Source of the DNA: Rhodoferax potami | GTDB lineage: Bacteria; Pseudomonadota; Gammaproteobacteria; Burkholderiales; Burkholderiaceae_C | Direction of reading: 5' to 3' | Assembly (NCBI RefSeq): GCF_032193805.1 | Contig: NZ_JAVBIK010000001.1 | Span: 3,493,001 to 3,557,000, forward strand | DNA: 64,000 bases | Shown: positions 27,488 to 36,091 of the stretch, one piece after another | Position numbering within the stretch: position 1 is the first letter of the stretch | Layout of the letters: every line of letters starts with the position of its first letter | The notes under the pieces: model-generated | Databases searched by the model: none | Told to the model about the DNA's origin: nothing | The model's input: the letters and a program-made list of their open reading frames with translations, nothing else | Program-made: the position numbers and the translations under genes

Positions 27488-28312
27488 CTATGTAAAAGAA
27501 GCCACCATCGCTTCGCTCTGCTCCCACAAACTGCGCGCTGCGCTGCCATCAGCATCCTGAAAACGCAGGGGCATGGGTTTGGCTTTGTTGTACATCTTAC
27601 CGGGTTGCCAGTCGGTGCCGGGCTGTCCTTCGGCAAGTGCAGTCAGGCGCTGCCCGCTGGACTCCGGGCTGATGGTGAAGAGGTATTTCAAGGGGGTGTG
27701 GTACAGCACCCGCATGAGGTGGCTGGTCTCGCTGGCAAAGTTGCTGCGCACTACGCCGGGGTGAAATGCCACTGCCGAAATACCGTCGGCACCATGCCGG
27801 CGCTGGAGTTCGCGGGTAAAGAGAATGTTCTCCAGCTTGCCGTTGCCATAGGCCTGCTCCGGCCGGTAGTGGCGTTCGTTGTTCAGGTCGTGGATATCAA
27901 AGCTGCCGCCAAACACATTGGCCGCAATACTGGCGGTTTGAATCACTTTGGCGTTGCCCGCTATCAGCTGCGGCATCAGCAGCTTGGTTAAAAGGAAGGG
28001 AGCGAGGTGGTTCACTTGAAAGGTCTTTTCGAACCCGTCTTGGGTGAGCTCCCTCGGGCCCATGATGCCGCCTGCGTTGTTGGCCAGCACTTCGATGCGC
28101 GGGTGATGTGCAAGCTCTAAGGCCAGCCGCTGCACATCGGCCAGGCGGGTGAAATCGGCCAGATGAAATGGCGCCCCCAGCTCGCGGGCCAGCGCTTCGG
28201 TTTTGTCGCGCGAGCGGCCCACGAGGATGACGTAGTGCCCTTTGGCCTTGAGCTGCCGTGCACTGGCGGCGCCTATGCCATCACTGGCGCCTGTGATAAG
28301 AATGGAGTTCAT
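27488..28312 (-). CDS. Short-chain dehydrogenase/reductase
   Basis: About 274 residues, with the Rossmann cofactor motif TGASDGIGAASA at the N-terminus and NNAGG near 80. The catalytic region has YRPEQAYGNGKLENI, where the Tyr of YxxxK is kept as a YGNGK motif. It resembles the retinol-dehydrogenase/oxidoreductase-like SDRs of broad or unknown specificity. Start 28312 aligns with the family N-terminus MNSILITG. It lies 42 bp downstream of the rhodanese gene on the same strand and may be co-transcribed. Confidence 0.85.
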   Translation of the reverse strand: MNSILITGASDGIGAASARQLKAKGHYVILVGRSRDKTEALARELGAPFHLADFTRLADVQRLALELAHHPRIEVLANNAGGIMGPRELTQDGFEKTFQVNHLAPFLLTKLLMPQLIAGNAKVIQTASIAANVFGGSFDIHDLNNERHYRPEQAYGNGKLENILFTRELQRRHGADGISAVAFHPGVVRSNFASETSHLMRVLYHTPLKYLFTISPESSGQRLTALAEGQPGTDWQPGKMYNKAKPMPLRFQDADGSAARSLWEQSEAMVASFT

Positions 28313-28354
28313 GCACTCACTGTGCCACAAGCGCAAGGTGGCCCATCAACGTAT

Positions 28355-28753
28355 TCAGGCGTCCCCGGTGGCTAGCGCAAAGCCTTCATCCAGCCAGCCG
28401 GTGATGCCACCGGCCATGATCTTGACCGGTCGCCCCAAGCGCGCCAGCTTGAGCGCGCCACGGGCGGCACCATTGCAGTGGGGCCCGGCGCAGTAAGTCA
28501 CAAACAGCGTGCCCTCCGGCCACTGGGCCATCTTGCTCTCTACGATCTTGCCGTGGGGCAGGTTGACGGCGCCGGGTACATGGCCGCGTGCAAACAGGGC
28601 AGGGGAGCGCACGTCCAGCAGCACAAAGTCGGCGCCTTGTGCCAGGGCATCGTGCGTATCCCAGCAGTCGGTCTCAAAGGTCAGCTCGGCGGCAAAGTGC
28701 GCCTCGGCAAGGGTGGCGCTGGCGGCGGGTATAGCGGTCACTGCGGTGGGCAT
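28355..28753 (-). CDS. Single-domain rhodanese-like sulfurtransferase
   Basis: A 132-residue rhodanese domain with LLDVRSPALFARGHVPGAVN and an active-site loop holding C88 in VTYCAGPHCNGA, plus a second Cys at 93. Rhodaneses carry sulfane sulfur as a Cys persulfide. Start 28753 follows CCGGAGAA. It is divergent from the GlxA-type regulator, a pairing I recall from Burkholderiales, where the regulator often controls a rhodanese. Confidence 0.88.
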   Translation of the reverse strand: MPTAVTAIPAASATLAEAHFAAELTFETDCWDTHDALAQGADFVLLDVRSPALFARGHVPGAVNLPHGKIVESKMAQWPEGTLFVTYCAGPHCNGAARGALKLARLGRPVKIMAGGITGWLDEGFALATGDA

Positions 28754-28812
28754 GGGGTTCTCCGGTGCGTTGTAAGAGGCTCTATGGTGCAAACAGGCGC
28801 AAATTTCTACAA

Positions 28813-28849
28813 TTGGCGTAAAAGACATATATGACAAAAATCACGCCAA
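28813..28849. promoter_or_regulatory. Inverted repeat over the regulator start codon
   Basis: TTGGCGT (28813-28819) and ACGCCAA (28843-28849) are exact inverted arms 23 bp apart, straddling the ATG at 28831. The intervening AAAAGACATATATGACA itself has near-dyad character. Probably the autoregulatory site of the GlxA-type regulator and/or the rhodanese promoter. Confidence 0.5.
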
Positions 28850-29835
28850 ACTCTGCCCGCTCAAACTCAAGTGCGTCTTGGTCAACCACCGGGCCGCTGG
28901 TAGTGGTGCCCGTGTATGACGGCCTGTGTACTTTTGAGTTTTCTATTGCGGCCGAGATCTTTGGCCTTTCCCGGCCTGAAATGGGCTCTGGCTGGTACCG
29001 CTTTGCCAGCGCGGCCATTGAGCCCGGCCCGCTGCGCGCGCACGGAAGATTGCAAGTTACGACCGATGGCGATGCCCGTTTGCTGGAGCACGCGGACCTG
29101 ATCGTAATGGCCGGCTGGAAGGGCGCTCAGGTGCCTGTGCCTGATGCACTGGCTCAGCAGTTGCGGGCTGCATGGCAACGTGGCGCGCGGCTGGCGTCAA
29201 TTTGCTCGGGGGCTTTTGTGCTGGCCGCTACCGGCTTGCTCGATGGCCACCGCGCAGCCACCCATTGGCGCTACGCCAAAGCGCTGCAAGCCCAACACCC
29301 TGAGGTGGAGGTGGACGCCAGCGTGCTGTATGCCGAGGGCGATCGCGTCTACACCTCTGCCGGTAGCGCCGCTGGCATTGACCTGATGCTGCACATCGTG
29401 CGCAGTGACTTTGGGGTAGAGGCTGCCAACAGCGTGGCGCGCCGTCTGGTGATGCCGCCGCACCGCAGCGGGGGACAAGCCCAGTTCATGGAGCGCCCGG
29501 TGCCGCAAGAAGGTGACTATCGCTTAGTGCAGCTGCTGGACGACGTGCGCAACGATCTGCAATCGCCGTGGACGGTGCAGCACATGGCCGATCGTGTTGC
29601 CATGAGTCCGCGCACATTTTTGCGCCGCTTCGCCGAACTCACCGGCCAGTCCCCCGGCCAGTGGGTGGTGGCTGAACGGGTAGAGCAAGCCAAGCGCCTG
29701 CTAGAGGGCAGTGCGCTGCCGGTAGAGCGCATCGCCACCGAGGTGGGTTTGGGCAGCATGCAGGCCCTGCGCCACCACTTTCAGCAGCAGCTGGGTTTAT
29801 CGCCCAGGCAGTATCGGGCGATGTTTTTAGGTTAA
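28831..29835 (+). CDS. GlxA/FtrA-type AraC-family regulator
   Basis: 334 residues: an N-terminal DJ-1/PfpI (GATase1-like) domain (VVPVYDGLCTFEFSIAAEIF) with the nucleophile-elbow Cys in SICSGAFVLAATGLL, then a C-terminal AraC double HTH (MADRVAMSPRTFLRRFAELTGQSPGQW and a second helix pair ERIATEVGLGSMQALRHHF). The layout is that of FtrA/GlxA regulators. No Shine-Dalgarno is evident before the ATG. The stop codon lies inside dispersed element copy D. Confidence 0.92.
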   Translation: MTKITPNSARSNSSASWSTTGPLVVVPVYDGLCTFEFSIAAEIFGLSRPEMGSGWYRFASAAIEPGPLRAHGRLQVTTDGDARLLEHADLIVMAGWKGAQVPVPDALAQQLRAAWQRGARLASICSGAFVLAATGLLDGHRAATHWRYAKALQAQHPEVEVDASVLYAEGDRVYTSAGSAAGIDLMLHIVRSDFGVEAANSVARRLVMPPHRSGGQAQFMERPVPQEGDYRLVQLLDDVRNDLQSPWTVQHMADRVAMSPRTFLRRFAELTGQSPGQWVVAERVEQAKRLLEGSALPVERIATEVGLGSMQALRHHFQQQLGLSPRQYRAMFLG

Positions 29836-29889
29836 ATCGACCTCTAGCGCTGGTATTGATTGCGCGAGTAGCTATTGATTTGATAGCAT
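29831..29889 (-). repeat. Dispersed ~58-bp element, copy D
   Basis: In element orientation it reads ATGCTATCAAATCAATAGC, TACTCGCGC, loop, AGCGCTAGAGGTCG, ATTTAAC. It overlaps the stop codon of the regulator gene. The T-run is eroded, so termination is doubtful. The rest of the gap to 30063 shows no gene. Confidence 0.7.
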
Positions 29890-30063
29890 TTTGAATGGCG
29901 ACAGAGGGCGTCCAGTGGGTGACAGCTGGCTCTCCAGTGACTTAACCGCAGATGGAGTTTCGCGAGCTGAACACCGCTGCTAGCGCACTGCACGGCGTGC
30001 GCGGGAACTTTTGCAGGCCCCGGGATTCCGATACGCACTTTTGTTTCACCACCCAAAACGCCT

Positions 30064-30702
30064 ATGCACCCACCTCACTCTCGCCGTTCCCTGTTGGTTC
30101 GTGGTGCCGGCATGCTGGCTGCCACCGGTGCGCCGGCGTGGCTTGCACCAACGGTTGCGCAAGCTCAGTCGGTTTTGCGGCCCACACCCCGGCAAACCGA
30201 GGGCCCGTTTTATCCGGTAGCACTGCCCGGCGACCAAGACTTTGACCTGCTGCGCAATGGTGGTGCGGTGTACTCCAAAGCCCAGCCGGTCTGGGTTGAG
30301 GGGCTGGTGATGGACACCCGCGGAATGCCAGTTGCTGGCGCGGTGGTTGAAATCTGGCAATGTGACCACGAGGGGCACTACCACCACCCGCAAGACGGTG
30401 GCAAAGCGGACCCGAAGTTCCAGGGCTTTGGCCGGGTGGCGGTGGGCAAAGATGGGCGCTACCGCTTCCGGACCATGCGGCCGGCCCCCTACAGCGGGCG
30501 CACGCCTCACATCCATGTGAAAGTCAAGCTGGACCGCAAGGAGCTGCTCACGACGCAGCTTTATGTGGCGGGCGATCCGGGTAACCCGCGCGACGGGCTC
30601 TGGCAGCGCCTGGATCTGCAAGACAGGGCGGCGCTGACCCGCGAGTTCAGTGCCTCTACAGATGGGCTGCGTGTCGACTTTCCCATCGTGGTACAGGTCT
30701 AA
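30064..30702 (+). CDS. Exported intradiol ring-cleavage dioxygenase-like protein
   Basis: A 212-residue protein with a Tat-type signal (SRRSLLVRG, cleavage near AQAQ at 33-36) and a protocatechuate 3,4-dioxygenase-like domain. Likely Fe(III) ligands are Y106 in EGHYHHP, Y143 in APYSGRTPHIH, and H149 and H151. EIWQCDHEGHY and GRYRFRTMRPAPY match the family core. Cytosolic PcaGH and CatA lack signal peptides, so a periplasmic form is unusual but is seen in the single-chain intradiol dioxygenase-like group. It is followed 20 bp later by the YdjM-like gene. Confidence 0.83.
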   Translation: MHPPHSRRSLLVRGAGMLAATGAPAWLAPTVAQAQSVLRPTPRQTEGPFYPVALPGDQDFDLLRNGGAVYSKAQPVWVEGLVMDTRGMPVAGAVVEIWQCDHEGHYHHPQDGGKADPKFQGFGRVAVGKDGRYRFRTMRPAPYSGRTPHIHVKVKLDRKELLTTQLYVAGDPGNPRDGLWQRLDLQDRAALTREFSASTDGLRVDFPIVVQV

Positions 30703-30722
30703 GCGCTAAAGCCAACTCTGCA

Positions 30723-31664
30723 ATGGATTCTTTAACCCAGATAGCGCTTGGTTCAGCGGTGTGTGTGGCCGTCATGGGCAGGCGCACCGCGGTGTGGAAA
30801 TCCGCTTTGGTTGGGGCAGTGGCCGGCACCTTGCCGGATTTGGATGCCCTCATCGACCATGGAGACGCCATTTCCAATATGGTGCTGCATCGGGCGGAAA
30901 GCCACGCCTTGTTCTTTTTGACTCTGGCGGCCCCTGTGTTTGCCTGGTTGGTGGCGCGGGGGCGCGACTTTATGCGCTGGTGGCTGGCACTTTGGCTGGT
31001 GCTGGTGACCCATCCTTTGCTAGACACCATGACGGTGTACGGCACCCAGTTGCTGCAGCCGTTTTCCAGTTACCCCTTCGGGGTGGGTAGCGTGTTCATC
31101 ATCGATCCGGCTTACACATTGCCGCTGATCATTGGGGTGGCGGCGGCCTGGCGCTGTAGGGATCTGGCGCGCGGGCTTCGGTGGAACATGGTGGGCTTGG
31201 CCTTGTCGACTGCCTATCTGGGCTGGAGTGTGTTGGCGCAACAGCATGTCGAACAACGTGCGCGCGCTTCCTTGAGTGAACAGGGTGTGTCTGCCCAGCG
31301 GGTGCTGGTCACGCCGGCGCCCTTGCAAACCTTGCTCTGGCGGGTGGTCGCCTTGCCAGAAGATCCGGCTGATCCGAAGTTTCATGAAGCTTATGTATCA
31401 GTGCTGGACGGCCAGTCCCCGGTGCAATGGGAAGCGCATGCGCGGGGTAGCGATCTGCTGATCGAACACGCAGCCTCCGCACCAGTGGCGCGTTTGACGG
31501 CGTTCAGCCACGGGTTCGTGAAGGGCGCAATCGCCCCTGACGGACAGCTGCGGATTACGGACCTGCGCATGGGGCAGGAGCCGCACTATGTGTTCAGCTT
31601 TGACCTGGGACTACCAGACGCCGTCGGCCGGGCGCCCGCCACACAGGTCAGCGCCCGCCCGTAG
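30723..31664 (+). CDS. YdjM/YbcI-like membrane-bound metal-dependent hydrolase
   Basis: A 313-residue protein of the DUF457/YdjM family. The N-terminal MDSLTQIALGSAV, AGTLPDLDALID and HRAESHALFF hold the conserved Asp/His residues. HPLLDTMTVYGTQLL is a second conserved site, and about four hydrophobic helices lie between residues 5 and 175. The C-terminal about 140 residues are soluble. Hydrolase activity is a family annotation based on metal-binding residues and has little experimental support. It is probably co-transcribed with the dioxygenase. Confidence 0.82.
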   Translation: MDSLTQIALGSAVCVAVMGRRTAVWKSALVGAVAGTLPDLDALIDHGDAISNMVLHRAESHALFFLTLAAPVFAWLVARGRDFMRWWLALWLVLVTHPLLDTMTVYGTQLLQPFSSYPFGVGSVFIIDPAYTLPLIIGVAAAWRCRDLARGLRWNMVGLALSTAYLGWSVLAQQHVEQRARASLSEQGVSAQRVLVTPAPLQTLLWRVVALPEDPADPKFHEAYVSVLDGQSPVQWEAHARGSDLLIEHAASAPVARLTAFSHGFVKGAIAPDGQLRITDLRMGQEPHYVFSFDLGLPDAVGRAPATQVSARP

Positions 31665-31784
31665 GTCCTACGCTGCGTTGGATCGGCCAGCGGATGTGGG
31701 GTCCAGCGGCGCGGCCATAGGGCTTGGGTCGATCAGGGGCATCAGGGGGCGCGCCAACGCAGTTAACTTCTGTCTGCGGCAGCT

Positions 31785-34517
31785 ATGATGCAGTCAACGA
31801 TGGAACCAAAGATTGCCCCGCAGCTCAAGCCGGTCAGCAGGAGTGACGAAGAGGTCTACCGACCCGTGACTTGGGAGCCCTCTTTTACTTTTCTCAAAGC
31901 CGCAGTGGTCGCCATCTTTCTGAGTGGTGTATTGGTTACTGCAGCAATCTATGTCTTCATCCCCAATGACCTGAACGCAGCGCTGCGCACCAGCACTATC
32001 TTGCTAGTGGGCGCTGCAGGTTGGTTCTTCTTGTGGCAAAAGAAGTTGCAGACTACCGTTACCGCACTGGGCGTGGGCATGTGGTTTTACGTCGCTGTGA
32101 TGATGTTTGTGGGCGGCGGCGTTACCGCACCTGTTCAGTATGTGTTTCCGCTGATCATTTTCATGCTGGGTTGGCTGGTCAGTACCAGGGTCGCGCTGAT
32201 CGTCGCTTTCCTGACGGCAGGTGTCACCATCCTCACCGTTGTCGCCACAAAAGGCGGCTGGCTGCCGCAATCCGCCGATTCCCCCCCTTGGCTGCATGCG
32301 CTGGTACAGATTTGCGTCTTCCTGATGGCGGCCGTCTTGATGCATTTCCTGGTCTTGGCTTATCAGCGCCGGCTGCGTGAGCTGGACCTCGTTAACACCC
32401 GTATCGCTCTGCGAAGTCGTGACTTGGAGTCCGCAAAGTTGGAGTTGCACCAAGCGCAAGCGCAAGCCCAGGTCGGGAGCTGGGTGTACACGGTCGCGTC
32501 CGACACGATGCAGCTGTCCGACGAGGCCTGCCGGATTTTTGGATTACCGAATGGCGCTACCTTGAGTCGTGATTCGTTCCTCGACCTGATACCGGTCGAC
32601 GAGCGTGAGGCCGTCTTTGTCCTTTGGCGGGAAGCGGCACGGACTCAGCCCATCTTTGAGGCTGAGCACCAGATCAGGGTGCATGGGGGGCTGCACTGGG
32701 TTCTCCAAAAAGCGAAATTTGAGCAGGATGAGCAAGGTGCCGTGTTCCGGGTGACCGGTACCACCCAGGACATCCACACCCGTAAATTGGTGGAGCTGAA
32801 CCTGCGGCAGTCTGAGCAGAAGTTCGCGACTGCATTTCAATCCAGTCCGGTGGCGGCCTCGATTGCGACTCTAGCGGAAGGGCGATTCGTTGAGGCCAAC
32901 GAGAAATACCAGCGTGACTTCGGCTGGGCCCGTGCCGAGTTGTTGGGCAAGACCGCGCTGGAGATGGGCTTCTGGCCTGAGGGCGAGATGCGGCTCCAGT
33001 GGCTGCGCGCATTGAAGGCCAGGGGCAGTGTGGTGGACTACGAGACGAGCTGGGTGCACAGGAATGGCGACATCCGCAAGGTCAGCATCTCGGGGGAGAT
33101 CATTGATCACAGTGGCGTCCCGTGCATATTGGCTTTTGTGACTGACATTACGGAGCGCAAGGCGGCCGAGGCCCAGATACACAGCTTGGCTTTTTTTGAC
33201 GCACTGACAGGTCTGCCGAACCGCAGACTGTTGCTGAACCGGCTGGAGCTCGCACTGGTAACGGCCCAGCGTAACCACCGTTTGGGGGCGTTGCTGTTTA
33301 TTGATCTCGACAACTTCAAAACACTGAACGATACCTTTGGCCATAACAAGGGGGACCAGCTATTGCGGCAGGTTGCGGAGCGCCTGGTCGCCGCAGTCCG
33401 TGACGGCGATACGGTGTCGCGTTTGGGGGGCGATGAGTTCGTCATCTTGCTCGATGACTTGGCGGATGACGCGTTACTGGCGGGTCGGCAAGCCGAGGTC
33501 ATTGCAGGAAAAATTCTGCTGGAGCTTGACCGCAGTTACGAGATTGGAGAGATCCAGTTCCACAACACGCCCAGTATCGGCGTGACTTTGTTCGGCGACC
33601 GGCTTGAAGACACTGAAGAGCCACTCAAGCGGGCGGATACGGCCATGTATCAGGCCAAGGCTGCGGGCCGAAACACGGTCCGGTTTTTTGATCCGATGAT
33701 GCAAGCCGCTGTTTCCGCCCGCCTGCAGCTGGAGACGGACTTGCGTTCCGCCATGGGCGGGGCAGAGCTTTTTTTGCTGTACCAACCTCAGGTCGATGAG
33801 CCCGGCCGGATCATCGGTGCTGAGGTGTTGGTACGCTGGGAGCACCCGCAACGTGGGTTAATTTCGCCGGTTGACTTTATTCCCGTGGCAGAGAGCAGTG
33901 GGCTGATTTTGCCCTTGGGGGAGTGGATCATTCGCAGCGCGTGTGAACAGCTGAGGTTATGGGCCGATCAGCCCGACCTAGCATCACTGGAATTGGCTGT
34001 AAATGTCAGCGCCCGGCAGTTTCGGGATCCGGAGTTCGTGCCCATCGTTCTGAGGATCCTGCAAGAAACGGGCGTCAATCCCCAGCGCCTCAAGCTGGAG
34101 TTGACCGAAAGCATGCTGATTGAAGGCGTTGATTTGGTGATTTCCAAAATGAAGCTGCTCAAGGCCCATGGGCTGGGCTTTGCTCTTGACGATTTCGGCA
34201 CGGGCTACTCTTCGCTGGCCTATCTCAAGCAGTTACCTTTTGACCAGATCAAGATCGACCAGAGTTTTGTGCGCGACGTGCTGGACGACCCGAACGACGC
34301 GGCCATCGCCCGCATGGTGATTGTGTTGGCGGAAACGCTGGGCCTGAAGGTGATCGCGGAGGGGGTAGAGACCCAGGCGCACTGCGCGCTCTTGATGGAG
34401 CTGGGGTGCAAGGGTTTTCAGGGCTTCTATTTCAGCCACCCGGTGAGCGCCAGTGCGATAGAGCAGGTTATGCGCCGTCCGACGCTGCCGCAAGCTTCTC
34501 AAAGTAGGCGAAAATAG
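31785..34517 (+). CDS. Membrane GGDEF-EAL protein with PAS domains
   Basis: 910 residues. An N-terminal membrane sensor of about six helices (residues 30-195) is followed by two PAS/PAC units, GGDEF with intact RLGGDEF near residue 547, and EAL. The EAL signature reads EVLVRWEH, and DDFGTGYSSLAYLKQLPFDQIKID is whole. GGDEF makes and EAL degrades cyclic di-GMP; with both sites apparently intact, net direction cannot be read. Three ATGs compete at the start and none has a clear ribosome site. It is monocistronic, with a terminator 13 bp after its stop. The 120-bp gap before it shows nothing notable. Confidence 0.92.
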   Translation: MMQSTMEPKIAPQLKPVSRSDEEVYRPVTWEPSFTFLKAAVVAIFLSGVLVTAAIYVFIPNDLNAALRTSTILLVGAAGWFFLWQKKLQTTVTALGVGMWFYVAVMMFVGGGVTAPVQYVFPLIIFMLGWLVSTRVALIVAFLTAGVTILTVVATKGGWLPQSADSPPWLHALVQICVFLMAAVLMHFLVLAYQRRLRELDLVNTRIALRSRDLESAKLELHQAQAQAQVGSWVYTVASDTMQLSDEACRIFGLPNGATLSRDSFLDLIPVDEREAVFVLWREAARTQPIFEAEHQIRVHGGLHWVLQKAKFEQDEQGAVFRVTGTTQDIHTRKLVELNLRQSEQKFATAFQSSPVAASIATLAEGRFVEANEKYQRDFGWARAELLGKTALEMGFWPEGEMRLQWLRALKARGSVVDYETSWVHRNGDIRKVSISGEIIDHSGVPCILAFVTDITERKAAEAQIHSLAFFDALTGLPNRRLLLNRLELALVTAQRNHRLGALLFIDLDNFKTLNDTFGHNKGDQLLRQVAERLVAAVRDGDTVSRLGGDEFVILLDDLADDALLAGRQAEVIAGKILLELDRSYEIGEIQFHNTPSIGVTLFGDRLEDTEEPLKRADTAMYQAKAAGRNTVRFFDPMMQAAVSARLQLETDLRSAMGGAELFLLYQPQVDEPGRIIGAEVLVRWEHPQRGLISPVDFIPVAESSGLILPLGEWIIRSACEQLRLWADQPDLASLELAVNVSARQFRDPEFVPIVLRILQETGVNPQRLKLELTESMLIEGVDLVISKMKLLKAHGLGFALDDFGTGYSSLAYLKQLPFDQIKIDQSFVRDVLDDPNDAAIARMVIVLAETLGLKVIAEGVETQAHCALLMELGCKGFQGFYFSHPVSASAIEQVMRRPTLPQASQSRRK

Positions 34518-34529
34518 AGAGCTTTTCGT

Positions 34530-34568
34530 AACCGGCGCTACCGGCATTCATTTCCGGCCGGTTTTTTT
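34530..34568 (+). terminator. Intrinsic terminator after the GGDEF-EAL gene
   Basis: AACCGGC (34530-34536) pairs with GCCGGTT (34557-34563), followed by seven Ts; inner CCGG repeats allow alternative pairing. Confidence 0.72.
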
Positions 34569-34595
34569 CATCTTTTGCCCACCCCAAGCTTGTCC

Positions 34596-36017
34596 ATGCA
34601 CGACGTAAATTCCTCGAAGATCTCTGTTGAGAAGATCGGCGGCACCTCGATGACCGCCTTTGGTGATGTGCTGCGCCACATCATGCTGCACAACCCTGCA
34701 CGCATTTACGGCCGTATTTACGTGGTGTCTGCCTACTCCGGCGTGACCAACCAGCTGCTGGAGCACAAGAAAACCGGTGAGCGCGGCATTTACGCTCTGT
34801 TCGCTGAGGGCAAGGGTTACCAGGACGCACTGACCGGTTTGGCAGCCAGCCTTAAAAAGCTGAATGCCGCCTATGCCGACATTGGTTTGCCTTTAGCGGT
34901 GGCAGATGCGTTTATCGACCAGCGCATTGCCCAGGCGCGCGAGTATTTGGGCGCCATGCACCATGTGCTGGCCAGCGGCTACCTGAGCCGCAAGGATGTG
35001 CTTTTGGCTGCCCGCGAGGTGCTGGCCTCCATCGGCGAATCGCACAGCGCGTTCAACTCGGTGGAAATCCTCAAGGCCAATGGCGTGAACGCGGTCTTGA
35101 TGGACCTCGCCGGTTTCGACGACAACGAAGCCTGGAGCATCGATGAGCGCATCGCTCACAGCTTCAAAGACCTGGACCTGGCCAATAACGTGATTGTGGC
35201 CACCGGTTACACCAAGGGCACCGAAGGCATCATGCGCGAGTTCGACCGCGGCTACTCTGAGGTTACCTTCAGCAAGATCGCGGTAGAGGTGCGCCCCGCC
35301 GAAGCGGTCATCCACAAAGAATTCCACCTGTCGTCTGCCGACCCCAACCTCGTGGGTCTGGAAAACGCCATTGTGGTGGGTGCCACCAACTACGACGTGG
35401 CCGACCAGTTGGCCGACGTGGGCATGGAAGCCATTCACCCCAAGGCGGCCAAGCCGATGGAACTTGCCGGTATCCCGATTCGCCTGAAAAACACGTTTGA
35501 GCCAGACCACCCCGGTACCTTGATCACCAAAGATTTCGTGGGCGAGCGCGCCCGTGTGGAAATCGTCACTGGCACTGACAAAGTCACGCTGATTGAGATC
35601 CATGACCCCAGCATGGTGGGCACGGTCGGCTTTGACGCCAGCTTGATGCAAGTGTTCTGCAAGCACGACATCAGCTACATCCTGAAAGCCACCAACGCCA
35701 ACTCCATCGCCCACTTGGTGTGGGACAACCAGGTCACGCCTGAACTCGTGGCCGAGCTGGAAGAGCTGTACCAGGTGGTCACCGTCAAGCCCAGCGCGAT
35801 TGTGTGCACTATCGGCTCTAACATCGGCATTCCCGGTGTGCTGGCCAAAGCAGCCCAGGCATTGGCGGACGCTCAGGTCAACGTGAACTGCGTGTCGCAA
35901 ACCCTGCGCCAAGTGAACATGCAGTTTGTGATTGAGCGTGCAGACTACAAAACCGCCGTTATCGCGCTCAATATGGCGCTGTGTGTTAACTCGGGTACAC
36001 CAGTGCCCCGCGTTTAA
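34596..36017 (+). CDS. Aspartate kinase, ectoine-cluster (Ask_Ect) type
   Basis: A 473-residue aspartokinase phosphorylating L-aspartate. The usual N-terminal KFGGTS is replaced by VEKIGGTSM, and VVSAYSGVTNQLLEHKKTGE, EAVIHKEFHLSSADPNLVG and NYDVADQLADVGMEAIHPKAAK are the marks I know from the Ask_Ect subgroup linked to ectoine clusters. Two C-terminal ACT domains follow (ITGTDKVTLIEIHD region and PSAIVCTIGSNIG). No ectABC, lysC operon partner or transporter is adjacent. Start 34596 is the first ATG after the upstream terminator; a TTG 21 bp earlier is possible. Element copy E follows the stop. Confidence 0.85.
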   Translation: MHDVNSSKISVEKIGGTSMTAFGDVLRHIMLHNPARIYGRIYVVSAYSGVTNQLLEHKKTGERGIYALFAEGKGYQDALTGLAASLKKLNAAYADIGLPLAVADAFIDQRIAQAREYLGAMHHVLASGYLSRKDVLLAAREVLASIGESHSAFNSVEILKANGVNAVLMDLAGFDDNEAWSIDERIAHSFKDLDLANNVIVATGYTKGTEGIMREFDRGYSEVTFSKIAVEVRPAEAVIHKEFHLSSADPNLVGLENAIVVGATNYDVADQLADVGMEAIHPKAAKPMELAGIPIRLKNTFEPDHPGTLITKDFVGERARVEIVTGTDKVTLIEIHDPSMVGTVGFDASLMQVFCKHDISYILKATNANSIAHLVWDNQVTPELVAELEELYQVVTVKPSAIVCTIGSNIGIPGVLAKAAQALADAQVNVNCVSQTLRQVNMQFVIERADYKTAVIALNMALCVNSGTPVPRV

Positions 36018-36029
36018 TCACATTTCAGT

Positions 36030-36088
36030 TCGCTGTAAATTTGATAGCAAGCTGCGCAGCTCCTTCAAGGGCTGCGCAGCTTTTTTAT
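36030..36088 (+). repeat. Dispersed ~58-bp element, copy E (terminator-like)
   Basis: It reads TCGCTGTAAATTTGATAGC, AAGCTGCGCAGC, loop, GGGCTGCGCAGC, TTTTTTAT. The stem GCTGCGCAGC is self-complementary and repeated, giving a strong hairpin with a T-run. It lies 12 bp after the aspartokinase gene and is nearly identical to copy B in its second half. Confidence 0.78.
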
Positions 36089-36091
36089 GGG

